From Lingula anatina (taxonomy: Eukaryota; Brachiopoda; Lingulata; Lingulida; Lingulidae): DNA of 64,000 nt. Shown here in pieces: positions 12,090 to 23,757 of the stretch. The stretch covers positions 76,209 to 140,208 of the forward strand of contig NW_019775867.1 of NCBI RefSeq assembly GCF_001039355.2, read 5' to 3'. Each line of letters starts with the position of its first letter. Within the stretch, counting starts at the first letter, position 1. The notes under the pieces were generated by a model that had not been told where the DNA came from, ran no database searches, and saw only the letters and a list, made by a program, of their open reading frames with translations. Position numbers and translations under genes: made by a program.

Positions 12090-12936
12090 TGAGACGGAGT
12101 GTTCGGCAACTAGTTTTTAAAACTTTCATACATCGTACTTTTGTCAACGGTATTGGATAAGGGTATGCTTTAATTGGTGATAAAGAAGTGGGGTGGATTT
12201 CTGATTTTTTTTCAGGATATTATTTTCTTGATAAAAGTCTGACAAGCACTGTGTGCCTTTAAATCAAAATCAAAATATCACAATTTAAAAGAAAGTGAAA
12301 TTATTTTATATGTGGACTCAGTACTAAAAAAATGAAATTAAACATTGACACTAGCAAAATATTCTATTAAATGATAATAATAATAATAATAATGTCAATT
12401 TTTCATAAATTTTAATTGGTTAAAGGAATACATTTTCTTAAAATAATTGCTCACAAGTTTAATAACTACCTCTTTTCATACTATCTCTCTTGTGGCATAA
12501 AGAAACAATCAGAAAACACGTTTCTAAGTCTCTATAGTATATCTATCAACCAGCTTAAATACGTTAACGTATTGAAATGAGACGGTTGTAAAAATGTTAA
12601 TTAGCACAACTATATTACATTCTTTAACTCGGAAATAGAAGTATAAAATATGATCGGAAATGAAAATATAAAAATCGATTACCAACTCGTCACTTATTAT
12701 CAACATGCTTATATCTATGATTTCAAAAAGATATTTTCGCAGCATTTTCCCGTCTTGGCTATTTCACACGTAAAACCTTTAACGCTACTAGTATACTGTA
12801 TATACCTACCGTGTTCAAAATAGTTAACATGTAGGGCAACTGCATTTTTCATTTTTATGAGTTGTGAAGAGCTGAAGACAATATGGTGGAAATGTTGGGG
12901 CATAACCAAAACCACTTTTAAGCATTCAGACATCAC

Positions 12937-13010
12937 ANGGGCTTTGCCCCCTCGTGTCCGCTTACTGCCCCCCCTGGCATTTTGCTCAGGCTACGGCCCT
13001 GGAGGGGGGT
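12937..13010. other. Junction between the tandem copies, with one N
   Basis: 74 bp separate the copies. A single unknown base at 12938 sits at the exact end of copy A. The spacer (GGGCTTTGCCCCCTCGTG...GGCTACGGCCCTGGA) resembles the end of a dispersed repeat whose other end may be the GGGGCGGATCCAGGA near 5860. The placement of the N suggests a consensus or joining problem at the boundary. Confidence 0.7.
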
Positions 13011-15636
13011 CCATTTAGGTAACTCTCTTACGCACATTCCAAGCCTTGGCAGGCCTTCTACTCTCCACCAGGGGTCGGCTGGGGGACGGGTGGTGTTTTA
13101 TTATTTTTGTTTTCAAAGTTTCTCGCTGGACAACACAAAAACTGGTGCAGAATTGGCCAGAAAAATATCTGTGACATTTTAATGAAAAATTCTCTGTGTG
13201 GCCCTGGTAGGGGTTACTACTGTCCTTTCAACAATACAAGCGAGACTCCAGCTGATTCTGATGCTGTCTCAACCATGATTGTGACGGATTCCACAGATAT
13301 CACCCCCATTGTGTTAGAGATGTCATAACCTGGGACGGGGAGAGGAGGGAGATAGCATGTACGTGCATTGAATATCTGACAGGGAATATAGTTGGGTGGG
13401 AAGGGGGAGGATAACGGGGATGGATGTAGGGGAAAGGAAGGGAGACACAAAAAGGTCAGTTCGTTACAACAGTCTCACGGGGAACAAATATTTTCAAGTT
13501 GTCCGACAGCATCTAAAAGAAATTTCTGGAAACTCGCCTCAGCTTAACTATGGCGGTGTAAGTAGTAGTAGCAGTGCATGTAGTAGTAGGCCTACAAGAT
13601 GCAGTCGTCGACTGTGATAGTTATAGTAGCAGTATTTAGAGTAGTAGTATAGAAGGCAATGTATATTTGCATAGGCTGTACATGTAGCCTACATAAGTAA
13701 TACTCACTGCCCACCACACACACACACACACATACACACACATACACACATAAACAGTTTTTGACAACAATAAAAAAAAATTAAGGCCGAAATTTCTCTC
13801 AGGTGCGCCCACAAACATTTCAAAAACTGTACGCATAATTCCCGACCAAATATATTAACAATTTACCAGATATCTAATCCTAGGTTACATTTGTCGTATA
13901 CGATGCCCGTACATGGTGTCCATGTATTGCCCATATGTCCCTACTCGTGGGGCGTCCGTTACTTAACCTCATAGTCTTGTGGGACAAATGGTACGAACGT
14001 ACTTGTCCATATACACTTTTACGGTGCAATAAACACGGCAAATTGATTTCGATTTCATCGTGAAAAATGTAGCCTGGCTTTAGCAGAACGCTGATAATAA
14101 TAATCTCCCCCAATAGTGATATCCGACATTAGTTCTAGATACTTGTGTGGAATTTAATATTTAATATTAATTTGGTTTTTGATTTTATTAATATCTCGAC
14201 TAAACCTATTTTTAACTTTTCTGTCCCCACACACTCTCTCTCTCTCTCTCGCACGCGTTTTTAACCTCTTAATCTTTCTTGCTAATCCAAAATATGTTCT
14301 CTGTCACTGTGAAGACATTTCAAATGAGCAATTTTAGTTAATACGGCAAATGAGCCGTAGGCTTCCCTCTACCAAGGCCGCAGTTAATGTGCTGTGGACA
14401 TTTTTTTGCTTTCACAGTACAGATAATATCCATCAGTCTAACCAGAAACGCATCTTTGAATATCTAGTGAAAAATCAATCTATGGCCCTGGTAAGGGGGT
14501 AGCCAGAGGCTACAGTGTGTTGATTTTGATGTGGTCTCAGCCGTGATTGTGACGGACTCCACAAATATCACCCAATTGTGTTAGTGAAGACATATCGCGA
14601 GACGGGGAGGGGGATGAAATGTTCATAAAGAAATGACCTAATAAGCCATTGGAAATGACAACATGCTGTTTAGTTTAAATTAGATGTCGACGAACTTTTC
14701 AGTAGAGAAAGTTGGATTAAAAGGAAATATGTTGATATTAAACGGCACAAAAATGATGGGAGGAGGGTATGATGATGGTATAAAAGATTTGGGAGAGTCG
14801 GGGAAATTGAGTTTTGAGAGCGTTTGGGTGTTTACTGGCATCCTTAACTGGCAAAGCGTCAACGCTACGAAAGGAACTAAAATTAAATTAGGTTAAAAAT
14901 GGAACATAAAGTGCCGACAGAGTTTACGTGGAGTCAAAGATTGATATTTTTGAACTTTACAAACTGTCAGCAATTAATTTTCACATTAAGTATGTTTGCC
15001 GACTAGTGCTGGCACGAAATATTGCACATTTTCATTTATACATGTACACTGCGGCCTATCTGCGCGACAATCCAGAATATACATCACATAACATAAAACA
15101 AAAGTGCTAATGAATGAGCCGAATTGTCGAAATGTCCAAATAGGCCATGGGCTAAAAATATTAAGATTGCTGTTTAAACGACAGAATGATAATTTGCTTT
15201 CATTTTTTAAATTTTAATTAAAAAAAAAAATGAATTTGCTACGAAGTGGGATATTTGGGACTTCACAAAGAAATCTCAACAATATTTCAAAAATGCTCCA
15301 GTAACATAAAAAGTTAGGCTAACGACGTGAGTGTCACCTCTACCTGAGGTGTATGTGCAATAAGCCACACAACGGAGACTGAAATATCGGAGCGCAAAAA
15401 TTGACTTGTTTTAATTATTGATTAAAACAGTCTGTTAGTATGACTAAGTTGTAAAACAGCCGGTAAAATTCTTGAAACATTGAAAGACTTAATTGCATTG
15501 GAAAATTATAAATTCTTAATTGCCGATTTAATTTTTCTATATCATTTTGTACAGTCAAAGTATTTTATTATAGCAAACTGCTAACAACACATTTATAACC
15601 GAGGCGTTTCTTGCCAAAGCATAAAAAATAGCTTTT

Positions 15637-15638
<2 letters not shown>

Positions 15639-15686
<48 letters not shown>
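15639..15686. repeat. (TG)n microsatellite, copy B
   Basis: About 23 TG units here. The matching position in copy A (about 9150-9164) has only seven or eight. Confidence 0.95.
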
Positions 15687-15687
<1 letters not shown>

Positions 15688-16026
15688 GGGTGGGGGGAGT
15701 AGGTCATGCGCGGGAATCTCTCTCTCTGGCAATTGCCAATGTTGACAGGTATGTAATGGTCCGGGAGAAGGGAGGAAGTTGAGTTAAAACAGTGTAAATG
15801 CTACAGTATTTGACCTCAAGAGCTTATCTTAACATGACTGTGACGGTGTCCATGAATTTCATCCTATAGTTCTAGTGAAGAAAGCGATAAATGATAGAGG
15901 GCGCTGATATGATAATTTTCTTATAATTCCTCCTGAGTATCTTAATAAACTTTTTGAAATACTCGAAACATTTTTTGTACTGAATAAACTTATTTAAGAA
16001 CTGTTCAAATTTCTGGAATCTCTTAT

Positions 16027-17015
16027 ATGAAAAAAGAGTATCATGTAACAGTGATAATCAGACGACTTATGAAGAGTCGTGATGTGCCTCTTCCAAAAAG
16101 CTGGAAAAACCTCCTGTCACTTGCTGACAATAAAGCAGATCTTGCACATTTCTTGTCAGAGGAAACTGTAGTCGCTGGTAGGTTCAAAGAAGACCTTGAA
16201 GTAAGATCATCAAAGCAACAACAGAATTGAGCCAGCTGAGAGCCAATCACGAAGAAGCGGACAAACGGTTGGTGTTACATGGTGTGAACAGTCAGTTCAG
16301 TACTGATGTTGTCTAATCAAGGGACACGGATGTTCTTGTGCTTTTGGTTTCCCACTCTCCACGTGTACAATGCGAACACCTGTAAATGATGTCCGGTACA
16401 ACAAAGAAACGGCGATACATACCCATTGATGCATTCAAAAGACTATCGTGAGATTCAGCAACAGGTCTGATACCATTTCATGCATTAAAGACACCACATC
16501 CTACATCGCAAATCTCACCAAGAAGTCATCTTGGAGAGTCTTCAATGTACACCATCAATTGCTCACAGACTTAGTTATGGGTGAACTCACAGAGAAGACC
16601 ATTAGGTCGTCGAATCTTTTGTTTGCAGAATATATGGTGTGCAGAAAACAGACTCAGTTGATGCAGCAAGACATATCCTGTTTGCAAGGCCGGGTAGACC
16701 GGAGGTTATGCCATCAACAAGCGGTGCTCTCCGCTTCCACTTGATGCAAGCACATTACCTAGCAATGGAGATGGTCTGGAGAAATGCTCACTGCCCCGTT
16801 CCTGAACTTCCTGCACCTGACGACATGGGATAGAAACATAATTAATCAGGATTAAGGCCCATCCCCATGTCATTGAGCCCAATTTCCGAAGGTTGCCAAG
16901 AATTGATTTCATGCACCTGCCAGAAACAGTTCAGGCCACTTCGGTGCAAATACCACAAATCTGGGTTGAGGTACAAACTTTGTGATGCATGCGACTTCAT
17001 AGACAATTGGCTCCA
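16027..17015 (+). pseudogene. CXC-tail / PIN-like repeat-family gene, decayed (copy B)
   Basis: This is the more complete of the two copies. An open frame at 16027-16230 reads KSRDVPLPKSWKNLLSLADN then KADLAHFLSEE. A frame change follows, then LRANHEEADKRLVLHGVNSQ (about 16230-16290), a TAA stop, SRDTDVLVLLVSHSP (the acidic residues resemble a PIN/FEN-like nuclease core), SGTTKKRRYIPIDAFKRLS, another stop, KKSSWRVFNVHHQLLTDL, KTDSVDAARHILFARPGRP, ALRFHLMQAHY, VWRNAHCPVPELPAPDDMG, and the Cys-rich C-terminus to about 17010. At least two frameshifts and three stops show decay. Function of the family is not known to me. Confidence 0.7.
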
Positions 17016-18562
17016 TTAAACTCTTTTAGTATTAACAGGAACCAGTGAATATGTTAATAAAGGTAGTTAATTTGCAAAAAGGAGCATCTGACATCTGATG
17101 TATCACATTCCCTGACCCTGAGAACATAGTTACAGAGATAAAGGAGAGTAACGGGTTTTCAGTAATGGCGGTTGCTTATTTGTGTGTTTAGGAAAATTGA
17201 ATAAATCTAATTCTATCAGAAATGTCTTAATCATATTCCCTGGCCTTAAAAATTTAGGTATAGACACTTCATTTTTCATATTCGCTTGTTTAGTTACAGA
17301 GATATTGCAGAAAATTGGAAATCTGGCGGCCATTTTGTTTTTGCAAATTAGACAATAACGCAATATTTCACTTTGGAACCGTTTTAATCGGATTCAGCAT
17401 GTCCAAATGATGCTTATAAGCCTCGTTCTCAACTTTTACATCACAATACCTCTTGCTTTTTATGCAGAGCCTTTTTTCAAAAATTCCACTAGACTATAGA
17501 TCAACACAAAGAGTCTTCAGTCAGAATTCTCACAACATTTGTTTTTATGCTTCTTTAATTTTTTTAAACAAAGTCAAGTTGTTACATTATCTAAACTACA
17601 AATATCATTTTTCATACATAGACATACTTTATAAACATGTCTGTAGCTGTCGTAACCTATTTCTTTTTCTAGGAAGCTCGCTGACGTAAAGAATATGTGT
17701 ACTTACCTAAAAACAGGTGTATATGCGCTTATCTATTTACTGGTTAAGTAAGAATGTAAGCATGGTTTTATTGTGAATTTTTGATAAAAACGCAAAAAGA
17801 AGTTAACACAAAAAGAAACAAATATGATTGATTACATCATTCTAAAACTTTCAGTATTTAGTGACTAAATTAATTAACATTTACACAGATGCCATCTTAC
17901 GGGTGACATGATAATTGCGAATTTGGAATAAAAATGGAAAATCGGTTTCTTTAATTACTCTTTTACCGAAGCACCCACGAACACAGTTTTTACGCCTATT
18001 TAATGATACCATGTAGTACTATAAAACCCTACCAGCGAGTTTTCTTAAAAGCCTTAGTTAAAATTTTATCGTTGACAAAACAAAATAATGCCTTTGTTTA
18101 ATGAAAATCTGTAATAAGGGGCCCATAACCCCATAACGATCGAATCAAATATGACCGACTCACTTGAATGCTTGTTACGTAGTCCCCATGGGGAATATAT
18201 TCAGTGTCGTATCAGGAAATAAGCGGCGACCTTTTTAGGGGGTCGCCATATGTGATCCGCGGGTCTGTTACTCCACTGTTCTGATTGTGCTCTTTGAGTC
18301 GCCTACATGTATGCTTATGCATAGCAATGAGAAATCTAAACGCCGATATTTTTTATACTTCAAGAGTTTTATACCAAAGGTAGATGCAGTATTGAATAAC
18401 TAGATGCAGGAAAAAACTCATTTTCGGATGATGATAAACCCTTCCAGTATCCTTAAAGTAAAAACAAACGTTGAAGGCACATGTTGAGCATTAGTCCCAT
18501 TTGTAGAAATTTCAACAGTAAATCATCATGCACAGTATTCAAAACAGTTCACAGCATTACGA

Positions 18563-18751
18563 TCAGTAAATCCCATTCTTTGTTCCAAGAAAACCCCTTT
18601 TGTAATAAAAATAAAGACTCTCCAATTTAAAAACTGCTAAAAAGTCAAATTTGCACAACTCGCCAGAATACTCGAGAAAAAAATGTGTAAGTGGCGACAA
18701 ATTTTGAAAATCACAACTCGAAAACGGGTTTATATCCATTGTACAACGCAA
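18563..18751 (-). pseudogene. Fragment of a receptor CUB exon (copy B)
   Basis: Counterpart of the copy A fragment. The same 58-bp match to the receptor's CUB exon is present (about 18627-18684), again with unrelated flanks. The fragment therefore predates the tandem duplication. Confidence 0.65.
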
Positions 18752-19590
18752 TGAGACGGAGTGTTCGGCAACTAGTTTTTAAAACTTTCATACATCGTAC
18801 TTTTGTCAACGGTATTGGATGAGGGTATGCTTTAATGGGTGATAAAGAAGTGGGGTGGATTTCTGATTTTTTTTTTCAGGATATTATTTTCTTGATAAAA
18901 GTCTGACAAGCACTGTGTGCCTTTAAATCAAAATCAAAATATCACAATTTAAAAGAAAGTGAAATTATTTTATATGTGGACTCAGTACTAAAAAAATGAA
19001 ATTAAACATTGACACTAGCAAAATATTCTATTAAATGATAATAATAATAATAATGTCAATTTTTCATAAATTTTAATTGGTTAAAGGAATACATTTTCTT
19101 AAAATAATTGCTCACAAGTTTAATAACTACCTCTTTTCATACTATCTCTCTTGTGGCATAAAAAAACAATCAGAAAACACGTTTCTAAGTCTCTATAGTA
19201 TATCTATCAACCAGCTTAAATACGTTAACGTATTAAATGAGACGGTTGTAAAGAATTTAATTAGCACAACTATATTACATTCTTTAACTCGGAAATAGAA
19301 GTATAAAATATGATCAGAAATGAAAATATAAAAATCGATTACCAACTCGTCACTTATTATCAACATGCTTATATCTATGATTTCAAAAAGATACTTTTCG
19401 CAGCATTTTCCCGTCTTGGCTATTTCACACGTAAAACCTTTAACGCTACTAGTATATATGCCTACCGTGTTCAAAATAGTTAACATGAAGGGCAACTGCA
19501 TTTTTCATTTTTATGAGTTGTGAAGAGCTGAAGACAATAAGGTGGAAATGTTGAGGCGTAACCAAAACCACTTTTAAGCATTCAGACATC

Positions 19591-20886
19591 ATATATGTAT
19601 CACAAAGGACTTTTCATCAAATACCTAACATTAATATCTTTATAAGTTGTACTTAATCGGTTAATACTGATATATTCGTATACTTAGTATCAAATGCTAT
19701 CTGGACCACCCAAGTCACCCTGGTTACTCAGAAAGTGATAAAGAAATGATATCTCTTTCATGAGAATAAGCTGATTCATGGGGAGAAGGCAGGATGAATT
19801 TAGTGCATTTTTTATTCGAAACTCATCATTATCTGATCGATTTATTTACAATTTACTGCAACAAATAAATGCGTAACATAATAAAACAACAACAAACATA
19901 AATAACGAACACACCCTAATGCTAATTGTGTGTCAATTTGGTGACATTTGATGGCGTCTTTTCAATTTAATAGACATTTCTTTACATATGTAGAAGTCAC
20001 AGTGAAACAGTGGATTTGAGGGGGTACCTCTTATAAATATACCGTGTCTAACATGATTATTGGTTAAAAAAATACAATATAGTGGTGAAAATATACACAT
20101 TTTATACCACTTAGTAAAAATGGTATAAATGTGTATATTTTCACCACTATGTTGTATTTTTTAACCAATAATCATGTTAGACACGGTATCTGTAATAAAA
20201 AATCACAATTTCTAACAATTTACAATTGTGAGGTGATTATTTGCAAATAAAAGTACTTGGAAATGGGGGTGGGACAACCTTTTTGACCAATGTTATATTT
20301 ACAACACACCATTCATGAAATAAATCCCAGAGCCTACCTACCCCAAACAAAACGACATAATGAATATCACTGGCTGGCTATGGTCAAATGTACCCTCTAC
20401 CAGATTGATTTTCACAGATATTCACAGATATATCTCTAGATAAATAGACAGTCATTTGGCTCTCCCCGTTTTTCCCTATATAATTTGCCACCGTGGAAGA
20501 GGATAGGTCAAGTGTACGTTTTTCTCTGAGCAATATTTAGAATGTTTGAACAACCTAAGCGTAACACTGAGCTGGTTTTAAACTAGGGTCCTTGAACTTT
20601 GATTGGCCCTACTTTTTAATATCTTTTCCAAAAAACGAAAAGGGTACGTAGGAGAGTATCTTATCCATACACCTGTAGTTGAATCAGTTTCACCCCATCG
20701 TCACCCCCACACTGAATTGAAGAAGACGTGATATTTAATTTGACTGTATTGTCTAGTATTTTTTCCGTAACAAAGTTTTTCAAGCAGACAAATAATTCTT
20801 AAAAATCTTATGAACTTTAGTCCTTAGTGCACAAATAATAACAGTCTCATAAAAGTTTTGGCGCGTAAAAATGTCTTGGTTTGTCC
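19591..20886. other. Intergenic stretch between the duplication and the receptor gene
   Basis: No coding sequence recognised. It contains the hairpin at 20039-20189 and presumably the 3' untranslated region of the receptor gene next to 20887. I see no convincing AATAAA close to the stop. Confidence 0.6.
20039..20189. repeat. Near-perfect ~70-bp-arm hairpin (foldback/MITE-like)
   Basis: The left arm 20039-20108 (ATACCGTGTCTAACATGATT...) is the reverse complement of the right arm 20122-20189 with one substitution and two single-base indels. The loop is about 13 bp. No target-site duplication is clear and nothing is encoded. A short, nearly symmetric palindrome suggests either a recent foldback MITE or a transcribed hairpin. 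Confidence 0.9.
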
Positions 20887-23757
20887 TTACTCATCAATAT
20901 TCGTCTCGGTTATGCTTCTTTCTCGACCAAATGTAAAACTATTTGCTGTGCTAATTCTTTTTACTGAAGTCTCACGATCATCTTGTAACCAACGTTTGAG
21001 TTCTTGAAACAAGAAGTATAAAACAAAACAAACAATAGGCCTAGCACTTTGCCACATTAACTGGATCCAGGCTTCCGTAATATCTGATAAATGACTGATC
21101 GATATAGCTGAAACCAATAGAACCCATCGAACGAAGTCGGTCAAACAAGAAATGAATATTACGAAAAAAGTTTCAATAAAAGAAAACTTATCTTGATGAC
21201 TGCCATTTGAAAAGGCGATGAAGAGCGTTGAAAACATTGCTAGCAAAGAAGCGACAGATCCAGTAATTACAAATTTTGACACTTGATTAAAGAGCTTCTT
21301 GTTATTAATAATAAAAGGCGACCAGCCACGAGGTGCAATATCTTCATTTCTGCTTTGGACAGAGAACCAAATAATGATAAGGAGTAAAACGGTTATGAAA
21401 CACTGCGATATGACGTTGAGCTTCGTCCAGAAAGAGCGCTTCTGATACTTTTTTTGCAACGCAAGGCAACACGTCATCGATAGCAAGTAGAAAGGGACCA
21501 CGGTACAGGAGAAAACGTTCAGAATTACGGCCAGAGAACAAAGAAATGATCTCTCCCAATGCTGCGCTGTCAGCCAGTACGATCCAAGCGATTCTAAATG
21601 CTCCTTTAAAACAGTCCCAACTGTAACTGCCAATAGACTTTCCGACACGGTAACCATGAACAAAGTCCATTTTATAATCCGTTCCTTGAATCGGCATAGA
21701 ACACACATCAAAATGTTGCATAAAATACCAACGAAAACAAAAGATATTTGTACTATGCCGATATATTCAACGTGTAGAAGTTTCTGACATGAAGTTAGAC
21801 CGTTTACTGAAGGGAAACAAACTTTAGGATTCGGTTCCCTGCAGCATAGTAGAAAGTGTTCAGCTAGCAGAAACACTGATGCAAACTGTTGTTCGTTTAG
21901 GGTCGACGAATTTACAGTCATCGGATTGTTTGAAAGATCGAAAGCCGCCAGTGCAGTACTGCCGCAAAATGAACTTGACCTGAAATATTCTAAATTATTT
22001 CCTGACATATTCAAAAATGCCAAACGTGGCAAATTGCTCAAACCACAATCTTTAACCCGCCTTATTCCGAGCATGGAAAGATCGAGATATTTCAAGGATG
22101 GGATCTGAAAAAATGCCTCACTTTCAATTGTGATAAGCGGGTTGTGGTCCAATAAAATAACCTCTAGTGCCCTCAGACCTATGAAAACCCCTTTTGTTAT
22201 TTTCGAAATATTATTCTTAGATATATCAATTTTTCGTAGATTCAAAGTACCTTCAAACATTCCCGGGACAAGGTTAGCAATTTTGTTATCAGATAGATCT
22301 AAAACTATTAACAATTTATAAAGATGGATAAACCCTTTGTGAAATACCAGTGAGTTTCCGCTGAAGTAAAGTGCGCGCACTAAAGATTGGTTAAGCAAGT
22401 CGGGTATCTGAGACAGCCTTTGGTTTTCGCAGCGTACCGAATACCCCAGACAGTCGCACGTGGATGGACAAACAAAACCACGGAATTTCTCGTCATCTTT
22501 GAATTTGCAATCAGCTTTACCATCACTGACCTCAGTCTGATGGAGACAGTATTTTTTACTGCGACATTTGAACAATCCTGGACATGAATAGATTTCACAG
22601 TCCATTTCGTCGCTTCCGTCTGGGCAATGGCGTATTCCATCACAAACCCTTCTCACATTAATGCAATAATTATTCCGGCATTTAACATACCCTGATTTCT
22701 CACACAAAAAGTCTTTGCACAGTGGTTGGTAGAGAACGCCCATTGAATGCGCAAACCTATGGGTGAACTGATTTAAATGCTTTCCATTTCGACAACCCGT
22801 GAGTTCGTTAAAATCATCTAAATCATGATAACAATGTTCAATGCGAGGACCAGAGGATGGGGATGGCGACGTATCGTCTAATCTCATGACGGAGAATAAT
22901 TTTGATTTTTTACTGTATTTATCACACGGACTGGGCAATCGCTCTGCCTCGTCCTCTCCAATCGGACCGGCGCAGTCGATATGTCCGTCATTAATATATT
23001 GAGAAGGGATAGTGTGCTTCGTGAAGCAAAAGTAAATATCCGAACTGTTTCTGTATTCTTGTTCACAAGATTGCTCATCTGAGCCGTCAGAACAGTCTTG
23101 TAACAGATTACACTGTTTTGCTTTAGAAATACAATACCCGTTTTTACACTGGAATTCATTCTGTTTGCAATCAGCATAAAAACAATTATTTTCATCTGAA
23201 CCGTCTTTACAGTCGATGATTCTGTCGCAAAACCTGGACAAGGGTAAGTGTCCGCCATCCTTACATTGTTGTATATGTTTAGAAGTGCAGTTAACAGATA
23301 TCTCGTCGCTGCCGTCAGGGCAATCTTGGACGCCATCACATATTTGATCTTCACCAATACATGATCCGTCATCACATGTAAACTGAAACACTGGACAACT
23401 GCTGTTTGTTATTGTAACATCCTGAGTTACAACCTGCGTCCTGCAACAACCCTTTTCTGGCTCCTTGCTACAAATAACAGTTGCAGCATTAAAAGTGTGT
23501 GAACACGGAACCTTAACCCAGTTTGTTGAATAATGTGGAGAGATGACAAACATTACCGTGCACTCTAAACCTCGATCTTTCATCGGCTGGCGCACGTCAA
23601 GGACGCTAGATCGCCTCAGGAACGTCCAGTCCGCGTAGGCACCGTTGTTTACTTGAGACGCCGTGCGGAAACGCTCCTCTACGTGCCGTCTGTCATAGAG
23701 AGAATCTGACCAATCTGAAAAGACCACCTGGCTGCCGTCAACCCAGACCTGGCGACC
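20887..23757 (-). CDS. Receptor exon 2: end of C-type lectin, LDLa array, LRRs, 7TM
   Basis: Residues 881-977 finish the lectin fold (VWVDGSQVVFSDW, C946, NWVKVPC965, VIC976). LDLa modules lie at 1001-1037, 1045-1072, 1077-1111 and 1232-1267, with CPDGSDE-type calcium motifs, plus divergent ones at about 1124-1150 and 1272-1310. An LRR N-cap (CPSTCDC, 1310-1316) leads into about six LRRs (1337-1500) such as VLDLSDNKIANL. Membrane segments lie at about 1545-1567, 1577-1598, 1619-1645, 1661-1680, 1707-1730, 1742-1766 and 1776-1798. TM3 ends SMTCCLALQKKY, not DRY. TM7 has ARPIVCFVLYF in place of NPxxY. The tail is about 38 residues. There is no upstream ATG; the first codon is GGT after the acceptor. 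Confidence 0.9.
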   Translation of the reverse strand, partial: GRQVWVDGSQVVFSDWSDSLYDRRHVEERFRTASQVNNGAYADWTFLRRSSVLDVRQPMKDRGLECTVMFVISPHYSTNWVKVPCSHTFNAATVICSKEPEKGCCRTQVVTQDVTITNSSCPVFQFTCDDGSCIGEDQICDGVQDCPDGSDEISVNCTSKHIQQCKDGGHLPLSRFCDRIIDCKDGSDENNCFYADCKQNEFQCKNGYCISKAKQCNLLQDCSDGSDEQSCEQEYRNSSDIYFCFTKHTIPSQYINDGHIDCAGPIGEDEAERLPSPCDKYSKKSKLFSVMRLDDTSPSPSSGPRIEHCYHDLDDFNELTGCRNGKHLNQFTHRFAHSMGVLYQPLCKDFLCEKSGYVKCRNNYCINVRRVCDGIRHCPDGSDEMDCEIYSCPGLFKCRSKKYCLHQTEVSDGKADCKFKDDEKFRGFVCPSTCDCLGYSVRCENQRLSQIPDLLNQSLVRALYFSGNSLVFHKGFIHLYKLLIVLDLSDNKIANLVPGMFEGTLNLRKIDISKNNISKITKGVFIGLRALEVILLDHNPLITIESEAFFQIPSLKYLDLSMLGIRRVKDCGLSNLPRLAFLNMSGNNLEYFRSSSFCGSTALAAFDLSNNPMTVNSSTLNEQQFASVFLLAEHFLLCCREPNPKVCFPSVNGLTSCQKLLHVEYIGIVQISFVFVGILCNILMCVLCRFKERIIKWTLFMVTVSESLLAVTVGTVLKEHLESLGSYWLTAQHWERSFLCSLAVILNVFSCTVVPFYLLSMTCCLALQKKYQKRSFWTKLNVISQCFITVLLLIIIWFSVQSRNEDIAPRGWSPFIINNKKLFNQVSKFVITGSVASLLAMFSTLFIAFSNGSHQDKFSFIETFFVIFISCLTDFVRWVLLVSAISISHLSDITEAWIQLMWQSARPIVCFVLYFLFQELKRWLQDDRETSVKRISTANSFTFGRERSITETNIDE

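Larger units (their letters stand above)
6384..12936 (+). repeat. Tandem duplication, copy A (~6.55 kb)
   Basis: From CCATTTAGGTAACTCTCTTA at 6384 to CATTCAGACATC at about 12934 the sequence matches 13011-19590 in the same order and orientation, with an offset of 6,627 bp at the start and 6,656 bp at the end. By eye identity is in the mid-90s per cent. Private to this copy are a 141-bp MITE (6993-7133), a 20-bp segment near 11830, a duplicated ATAACCCCATAACTC stretch near 11430, and a deletion of about 205 bp at 9588. Contents are a CXC-tail pseudogene, microsatellites, a fragment of a CUB exon and otherwise non-coding DNA. Confidence 0.93.
13011..19590 (+). repeat. Tandem duplication, copy B (~6.58 kb)
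   Basis: Direct copy of 6384-12934. It lacks the 141-bp MITE but keeps about 205 bp of pseudogene coding sequence deleted in copy A. It also has a much longer (TG)n tract (about 15639-15686, against about 9150-9164 in copy A). Similarity ends at CATTCAGACATC (19590), after which the sequence is unrelated to that following copy A. Confidence 0.93.

Noticed and set aside
22884-23375. 163-codon minus-strand frame inside receptor exon 2
   Set aside because: A shadow of the LDLa-coding frame, which carries the conserved cysteines and DGSDE motifs.
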